Source of the DNA: Synergistota bacterium
GTDB lineage: Bacteria; Synergistota; Synergistia; Synergistales; Aminobacteriaceae
Direction of reading: 5' to 3'
DNA length: 43,193 nt
NCBI GenBank assembly: GCA_022704435.1
Contig: JAKJGK010000007.1
Location: forward strand, 1 to 43,193
Position 1 is the first letter of the stretch, and each line of letters begins with the position of its first letter. The notes under the pieces are model-generated. The model was not told the DNA's origin, ran no database searches, and was given only the letters and a program-made list of their open reading frames with translations. A program made the position numbers and the translations under genes. Shown here piece by piece: positions 38,288 through 43,193 of the stretch.

Positions 38288-40488
38288 AGCTCGATCCCAG
38301 GAAGAGGCTCGACATCAAGGAGATACTCAAGGATCTGGACAAGTACCGCCCGAAGAGGCGCGGATGGACCTGGAGAAAGGGCCGGGGAGAGAAGCGCGTC
38401 ATCGGCGACTTCGAGTACCACGAGACCGCCGAGGGGCTGGCCAACTCCGTGCCCCTGCCCGGCAGCCGCGGCTTCGGCTACATCGACCCCCAGACCGACT
38501 GCGTGCTGACCACCGAGATAGCGTCGGGGCGGTTCGAGGACGACATCAGGAGGATGCGCATGGCCGCCTGGCACGGCGCGGACCACATCATGGTCATCCG
38601 CACCGCTGGCCAGTCGCACATAGACTCCCTGCTGGAGGGGACCACCCAGGGGATAGGCGGAATAGCCGTCACCCGCAAGCAGGTCCGCGCCAGCAGGAAG
38701 GCCCTCGACATGATAGAGGAGGAGGTGGGCCGCCCGATCAACTTCCACTCCTACATCTCCGGCGTGGCCGGCCCCGACATCGCGGTCATGTTCGCCGAGG
38801 AGGGGGTCAACGGGGCTCACCAGGACCCGCAGTACAACATACTCTACCGCAACGTCAACATGGTCCGCAGCTTCGTCGACGCCTGCGAGGCCAAGAAGGT
38901 GATGGCCTGGGCGGAGATCCTGCAGATAGACGGCGCGCACAACGCCAACGCCACAGCCATGAAGGCGTGGAAGGTCTGCCCCGAGCTGATGGTGCAGCAC
39001 GCGATAAACTGCGCCTTCTCGAAGAAGGTCGGCATAAAGCCGGAGAACATCGCGCTCTCCACCGTGCCGCCCACGGCTCCGCCCGCGCCGTGCATGAGGC
39101 TCGACATCCCGTATGCGGTGGCGCTGCGCGACTTCTTCTCCGAGTTCAAGATGCGCGCCCAGCAGAACACCAAGTACATGGAGTCCGACATGCGCGAGGC
39201 CACGGTCACCCATACGCTGAACATGGTCATCTCGCGGCTCACCAGTGCGGACATCCAGTCCACCATCACCCCGGACGAGGGGCGCAACGTGCCGTGGCAC
39301 TACAACAACATCGCCGCCCTCTGCACCGCAAGGCACGCCCTCAACGGCCTCGACGGCATCAGGGAGATGGTGAGGCTCGACATGGACGGCCCGCTGGGCA
39401 AGGACGTGCGCGAGATACAGGAGCGCGCGGTGCTCTTCATGGAGGAGATGCTCGAGGTCGGCGGCTACTTCAAGGCCGTGGAGCAGGGCTTCTTCATAGA
39501 CAGCGGCCTCTACCCCGAGCGCAACGGCGACGGCATACCGCGCGACCCGCAGGGGGGCATCGGCGCCGCCATGCTGTTCGAGCGCGACCCGGACTACTTC
39601 GCGCCGGTGTCCGTGCACTACGGCTACAACAACGTCCCGGCGGAGCTCAACGGCAGGCCGTCGGCCGCGGTCGGCGGGGACACCTTCGAGGACCCCTCGA
39701 AGATCATCCTCATAGACGAGCTGGACGAGGTCGACAACGTCAACGTCAGGCTCGCGGAGCTCGACAGGTACTACGAGACCAGCCTGGTCAAGCCGGAGGT
39801 CGAGTGGCGCGCCGACGGAGTAGTGGCGGTCAACCTCTTCCTGCCGCTCGACGAGCGGACAGCCGAGTTCGCCGCCATCAGGTGCGGCGAGAAGATGGGG
39901 CTCGACGACGTCACGGTCGTCCACAAGCAGGTCATGCACCCGTCCGAGGGGACCTACGTCGAGATAAAGGGCAGGGTGAACTTCGACATCGACGTGAACG
40001 AGCTGGTCATCCCGGAGAAGATCCCCGTGCTGTCCGAGGCCGAGATCCGCGCCGACATAGCCGAGAGGCCGCTCATGGTGGTGGCCGCGACGGTCGGCGA
40101 GGACGAGCACTCGGTGGGGCTCAAGGAGACCCTTGACATCAAGCACGGCGGCATAGAGACCTTCGGAATCAAGTACCTCTACCTCGGCACCTCCTGCCCG
40201 GTGGAGAAGCTCGTCGACGCCGCGATAGAGACCAACGCGGGGGCGATCCTCGCGTCGACCATCATCACCCACGACGACGTGCACATGAAGAACATGAAGA
40301 AGCTGCACGACCTGTGCGTCGAGAAGGGCGTGCGCGACAGGCTCATCCTCGTCTGCGGAGGCACTCAGATAACGCACGAGATCGCCCGCGAGGCGGGGAT
40401 GGACGGGGGCTTCGGCCGCGGCACCAAGGGAATAGACGTGGCCAGCTTCCTGGTGAAGAGAAGAAGGGAACTGGAAGGCGCAAAATGA
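38284..40488 (+). CDS. oraE: D-ornithine 4,5-aminomutase, E (beta) subunit
   Basis: 734 residues. The N-terminal TIM-barrel region (about 60-500) holds the radical chemistry. The C-terminal Rossmann domain binds cobalamin through D-x-H-x-x-G (DEHSVG, residues 607-612, axial His609). Lys620 (DIKHGG) is 11 residues further, the same spacing as the His618/Lys629 pair I recall for the Clostridium sticklandii enzyme, where the Lys carries PLP. Start ATG 38284 is coupled to oraS; a GTG 9 nt upstream is less likely. It is full length with no changed key residue. Confidence 0.95.
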   Translation: MKLDPRKRLDIKEILKDLDKYRPKRRGWTWRKGRGEKRVIGDFEYHETAEGLANSVPLPGSRGFGYIDPQTDCVLTTEIASGRFEDDIRRMRMAAWHGADHIMVIRTAGQSHIDSLLEGTTQGIGGIAVTRKQVRASRKALDMIEEEVGRPINFHSYISGVAGPDIAVMFAEEGVNGAHQDPQYNILYRNVNMVRSFVDACEAKKVMAWAEILQIDGAHNANATAMKAWKVCPELMVQHAINCAFSKKVGIKPENIALSTVPPTAPPAPCMRLDIPYAVALRDFFSEFKMRAQQNTKYMESDMREATVTHTLNMVISRLTSADIQSTITPDEGRNVPWHYNNIAALCTARHALNGLDGIREMVRLDMDGPLGKDVREIQERAVLFMEEMLEVGGYFKAVEQGFFIDSGLYPERNGDGIPRDPQGGIGAAMLFERDPDYFAPVSVHYGYNNVPAELNGRPSAAVGGDTFEDPSKIILIDELDEVDNVNVRLAELDRYYETSLVKPEVEWRADGVVAVNLFLPLDERTAEFAAIRCGEKMGLDDVTVVHKQVMHPSEGTYVEIKGRVNFDIDVNELVIPEKIPVLSEAEIRADIAERPLMVVAATVGEDEHSVGLKETLDIKHGGIETFGIKYLYLGTSCPVEKLVDAAIETNAGAILASTIITHDDVHMKNMKKLHDLCVEKGVRDRLILVCGGTQITHEIAREAGMDGGFGRGTKGIDVASFLVKRRRELEGAK

Positions 40489-41870
40489 AGATAGCAGTGC
40501 TGGTCGCCGAGATCGGCAGCACCACCACGGTGGTCAACGCCTTCGACGGCATAGGCGGCCCCTGCCCGGTTTTTCTCGGGCAGGGGCAGGCCTCCACCAC
40601 CGTGCTGCAGGGCGATGTAACGGTCGGGTTGAGGAGCGCGGTCGAGGACCTGCGCCTCCTCCTCGGCGCCGACTCGCTCGAGTGGGACGAGATGTTCGCC
40701 ACGTCGAGCGCGGCCGGAGGCCTTCGCATGACGGTCCACGGGCTCGTCCGCGATATGACCGTGCGGGCGGCGCGCGAGGCGGCCCTGGGTGCCGGGGCCA
40801 TCCTCAAGTACATCACCGCCGGGCGGCTGCGCCGCACCGAGGCCGCCAGGATCCGCGAGATCGCCCCGAACATAATCCTGGTCGCGGGCGGGGTGGACTT
40901 CGGCGAGCGCGACACCGCCCTGTTCAACTTCGAGACTATAGCATCCCTCGGGCTGGACGTGCCGGTGATCTACGCGGGCAACGTCGAGAACCAGGACGAG
41001 ATCGCCCTGATGGCCGAGGAGAGCGGGGTGCGGCTGTACATCACCGAGAACGTCTACCCCAGGGTGGACCAGCTCAACGTCGACCCGGCGCGCCGCATAA
41101 TACAGAAGGTCTTCGAGGACCACATAGTCCACGCCCCGGGCATGAACACCGTGCGCGACATGATAGACGGCCCGATAATCCCCACCCCCGGCGCGGTCAT
41201 GGAGGCCGCCATCCTGCTCAGGGAGTCCCTGGGCGATTTGGTGGTGTTCGACATCGGCGGGGCCACCACCGACGTCCACTCCGTGGCCGAGGGCAGCGAG
41301 AAGATAAACGCCATCACGATCACACCCGAACCCGTGGCGAAGCGGACCGTCGAGGGCGACCTCGGGGTCTATCTTAACCTTGACCACATAGCCGAGCAGG
41401 CGGACACGGACAGGCTTCTCATGGACTTCCCCGACCTCGACGACCTGATAGCGCGCGCAAATCCCATACCGGAGAGCGAGAGGGAGACCCGATTCATAGA
41501 GAGGATGGCGCGCGAGGCCCTGACGCTCTCCCTGCAGCGCCACACCGGTGTGATACGCCACTACTACACCGCCACAGGAAAGAAAACCATCGCGGAGGGG
41601 AAGGACCTGACCGCGGTGGAGTACGTCATAGGCACGGGCGGCGCCCTCACCCGCCTGCCCGGCGGACGCCGGATACTCGAGGCGGCGGGAGGTATGAAGA
41701 AGGGGCTCGAGCTCTACCCTCCGGCGGGGGTCAAGGCCCTCGTGGACCGCGACTACATAATGGCCTCCCTCGGCGTGCTGGCGAAGAGGTACCCGGAGGA
41801 CGCCCTGACGCTCCTTAGGCGCAGCCTCGGGCTGGACAGCGTCGATAACCCCGCGGACAGGGCCGTCTGA
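40485..41870 (+). CDS. GlmL/MutL-like ATPase, probable reactivating factor for ornithine aminomutase
   Basis: 461 residues in the ASKHA (actin/Hsp70-like) ATPase fold. The phosphate-1 loop is AEIGSTTTVVNAF, phosphate-2 is VVFDIGGATTDVHSV and the adenosine loop is VIGTGGALTRLPGG. Relatives sit next to B12 mutases (glutamate mutase, OraE) and probably exchange inactivated cobalamin. The start overlaps the oraE stop (ATGA). No function in DNA mismatch repair is implied despite the MutL name. Confidence 0.9.
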   Translation: MKIAVLVAEIGSTTTVVNAFDGIGGPCPVFLGQGQASTTVLQGDVTVGLRSAVEDLRLLLGADSLEWDEMFATSSAAGGLRMTVHGLVRDMTVRAAREAALGAGAILKYITAGRLRRTEAARIREIAPNIILVAGGVDFGERDTALFNFETIASLGLDVPVIYAGNVENQDEIALMAEESGVRLYITENVYPRVDQLNVDPARRIIQKVFEDHIVHAPGMNTVRDMIDGPIIPTPGAVMEAAILLRESLGDLVVFDIGGATTDVHSVAEGSEKINAITITPEPVAKRTVEGDLGVYLNLDHIAEQADTDRLLMDFPDLDDLIARANPIPESERETRFIERMAREALTLSLQRHTGVIRHYYTATGKKTIAEGKDLTAVEYVIGTGGALTRLPGGRRILEAAGGMKKGLELYPPAGVKALVDRDYIMASLGVLAKRYPEDALTLLRRSLGLDSVDNPADRAV

Positions 41871-41911
41871 GCGCCCGCCCGGTCCAAACAGACAGGACAG
41901 GAGAACAAGAG

Positions 41912-42988
41912 ATGACAGAAGACAAACTCCGTTACCCGGCCCTATTCATCGACCTGGACAAGCTGCGCCACAATACCCGCCACCTGGTCGAGCTCTGCTC
42001 CAGGAGGGGGGTGGATGTGGCCGCCGTGACCAAGGTCTACTGCGCGATCCCCGAGGTGGCCGCCGCCCAGGCGTCCTGCGGGGTCCGCTGGCTCGCCGAC
42101 AGCCGTGTCGAGAACCTGCGAAGGATGAAGCACATTCCGCTGCCGAAGATGCTGCTGCGCCTGCCCTCCCCGTCGCGGGTCGACGAGGTGGTCGAGGTGG
42201 CCGACATAAGCCTCAACTCCGAGATCGCGACCCTCGAGGCCCTGTCGGGCGCGGCGGTCCGCGCCGGCAGGACCCACGAGGTGCTGCTGATGGTCGACCT
42301 CGGGGACCTGCGCGAGGGGGTGCTGAAGGAGGACGCGGTGCCGGTCGCGCGCAGGATAGTGGAGCTGCCGGGGCTCGTCCTCGCGGGGGTGGGGGTCAAC
42401 CTCACCTGCTACGGGGGAGTGCTGCCCAGCACCGACAACCTCGGAGAGCTCGTCCGCACAGCCGAAGAGATAGAGGCAGCCTGCGGCGTGCAGCTCAAGA
42501 TAGTCTCCGGCGGCAACTCCTCGTCGCTCAAGCTGATGCAGTCCGAGGGGCTGCCCGAGCGGGTCAACCTGCTGCGCCTGGGCGAGTCCATAGTCCTCGG
42601 GCTGGAGACCGCCGACGGCACCCGCATCCCTGGCACCCACAGAGACGTGTTCACCCTGACCGCGGAGGTCGTAGAACTGAAGGAGAAGCCGTCCATGCCT
42701 ATCGGCGAGACAGGCAGGGACGCCTTCGGTCAGACGCCCGTGTTCGAGGACAAGGGGATCATGAGGCGCGCCATCCTGGCCATAGGAAGGCAGGACGTCC
42801 GCATCGACGGCCTGTTCCCCCGAGACCGCGGGGCGGAGATAATCGGCGCGAGCAGCGACCACATGCTGGTCGACGTCACGAGGTGCGAGCGGCCGCTCAA
42901 GGTCGGCGACATGATGGAGTTCGACCTGAGCTACGGCGGCCTGCTCTCGGCCATGACCAGCGAGTACGTGAGCAAGAAGACACTTTAG
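41912..42988 (+). CDS. orr: Ornithine racemase
   Basis: 358 residues of the alanine-racemase-like PLP TIM-barrel (fold type III). The Schiff-base Lys is K41 in AAVTKVYCA; the phosphate-binding region is VSGGNSSSLKLM, and VDLGDLREGV is also typical of Orr/YhfX-like racemases. It converts L- to D-ornithine, the entry step for OraSE. It is the last gene of the operon, 41 nt after the reactivase gene, with AGGACAGGAG before the ATG. A terminator follows. Confidence 0.93.
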   Translation: MTEDKLRYPALFIDLDKLRHNTRHLVELCSRRGVDVAAVTKVYCAIPEVAAAQASCGVRWLADSRVENLRRMKHIPLPKMLLRLPSPSRVDEVVEVADISLNSEIATLEALSGAAVRAGRTHEVLLMVDLGDLREGVLKEDAVPVARRIVELPGLVLAGVGVNLTCYGGVLPSTDNLGELVRTAEEIEAACGVQLKIVSGGNSSSLKLMQSEGLPERVNLLRLGESIVLGLETADGTRIPGTHRDVFTLTAEVVELKEKPSMPIGETGRDAFGQTPVFEDKGIMRRAILAIGRQDVRIDGLFPRDRGAEIIGASSDHMLVDVTRCERPLKVGDMMEFDLSYGGLLSAMTSEYVSKKTL

Positions 42989-43023
42989 ACGCGACGGGGC
43001 GACGAGACGACCCGGAAGATCGC

Positions 43024-43068
43024 GGGAGCGAGGGGAGATTTCTTATCTCGCGCTCCCTGTTATTTTTT
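43024..43068 (+). terminator. Intrinsic terminator of the ornithine operon
   Basis: GGGAGCG (43024-43030) pairs with CGCTCCC (43051-43057), with an inner GAGAT/ATCTC pair. This imperfect hairpin is followed by TGTTATTTTTT (43058-43068). It lies 35 nt after the orr stop. Confidence 0.8.
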
Positions 43069-43086
43069 CACTCTAATGACAAGATT

Positions 43087-43193
43087 GAGTCCCTATAATG
43101 GTGTAAATTCGAATTGAGCCATTCGCTCAAGCCTCGGTTATGATGTAGCTGACAAACCAACATCATATCGAGGAGGCGTTGAACTCATGGCTC
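43087..43193 (+). mobile_element. Possible left end of an insertion sequence
   Basis: Right after the operon terminator the base composition falls, and a CCCTATAATGGTGTAAATTC segment appears (43091-43110). This recalls the GTGTAAA-containing terminal repeats and leaders of IS256-type elements. A short leader and a well-placed start codon follow. The element continues outside the window, so this is a weak call. Confidence 0.25.
43187..43193 (+). CDS. Start of a gene that runs off the window
   Basis: ATG at 43187 follows CGAGGAGGCG at a spacing of 7 nt. Only two codons and one base are present, so the product cannot be named. The context suggests a transposase, but any gene is possible. Confidence 0.45.

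Noticed and set aside
37951-40377. An 808-codon open frame antisense to oraS/oraE
   Set aside because: A shadow of oraE caused by GC-rich third positions; the sense strand encodes a fully conserved enzyme.
40485-41870. DNA mismatch-repair MutL
   Set aside because: The protein is an ASKHA ATPase of the GlmL/MutL group named after glutamate mutase; it has no GHKL motifs and sits in a B12-mutase operon.

Overview
The window is high-GC DNA, almost certainly from a chromosome of an anaerobic amino-acid-fermenting bacterium. A complete D-ornithine fermentation operon (orr/oraSE/ord/ortAB), a TRAP-fed organic-acid or amino-acid catabolic operon and an EtfAB-coupled lactate/glycolate-type dehydrogenase together point to Synergistota (Synergistaceae-like). 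Fermentative Clostridia with high GC are less likely. The lineage is an inference from gene content; no rRNA or tRNA gene was seen.

Layout. (1) 1-476: two copies of a composite, structured dispersed repeat. (2) 477-9321, minus strand: one predicted operon read from a promoter/operator near 9387-9432. It encodes an ornithine-cyclodeaminase-family protein, a cysteine-desulfidase-family Fe-S enzyme, a three-part TRAP transporter (dctQ, dctM, dctP), an octopine/nopaline-dehydrogenase-like enzyme, a split UxaA-type dehydratase and a GntR/FCD regulator. It looks like uptake and stepwise breakdown of an unknown amino/hydroxy acid. (3) 9337-14185: an accessory zone with four more repeat copies. It holds a DinJ/YafQ toxin-antitoxin locus whose toxin is broken by a stop codon, a decayed Sel1-like fragment and a secreted seven-repeat SBBP protein. 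(4) 14186-20833, minus strand: Hsp20, thiol peroxidase, an etfB-etfA-glcD oxidoreductase operon, an exported alpha/beta hydrolase and NudC. (5) 21078-29609, plus strand: a single 8.5-kb gene for a 2843-residue secreted mosaic protein with Cna-B-like folds, five PPC-like repeats, Ca-binding-type loops, a very acidic linker and a helical, pretoxin-like C-terminus. (6) 29581-31205, minus strand: umuC and a strikingly short umuD homolog. (7) 31423-34700: a DUF362/ferredoxin protein, an MFS transporter and a HAD phosphatase. (8) 35013-42988, plus strand: the ornithine operon, ending in a terminator. (9) 43087-43193: a promoter-like region and the first codons of another gene, possibly the left end of an insertion sequence.

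How the genes work together. In the ornithine operon, Orr converts L- to D-ornithine. OraS/OraE (B12 and PLP dependent) make 2,4-diaminopentanoate, Ord oxidises it to 2-amino-4-oxopentanoate, and OrtA/OrtB cleave that with CoA to alanine and acetyl-CoA. The MutL/GlmL-like ATPase probably reactivates the B12 mutase. An intrinsic-terminator hairpin between ord and ortA suggests that expression is tuned inside the operon. The candidates I consider least described are the giant exported protein with its toxin-like tail, the 477-9321 catabolic operon, and the umuD homolog that appears to be encoded already in a processed, non-cleavable form.
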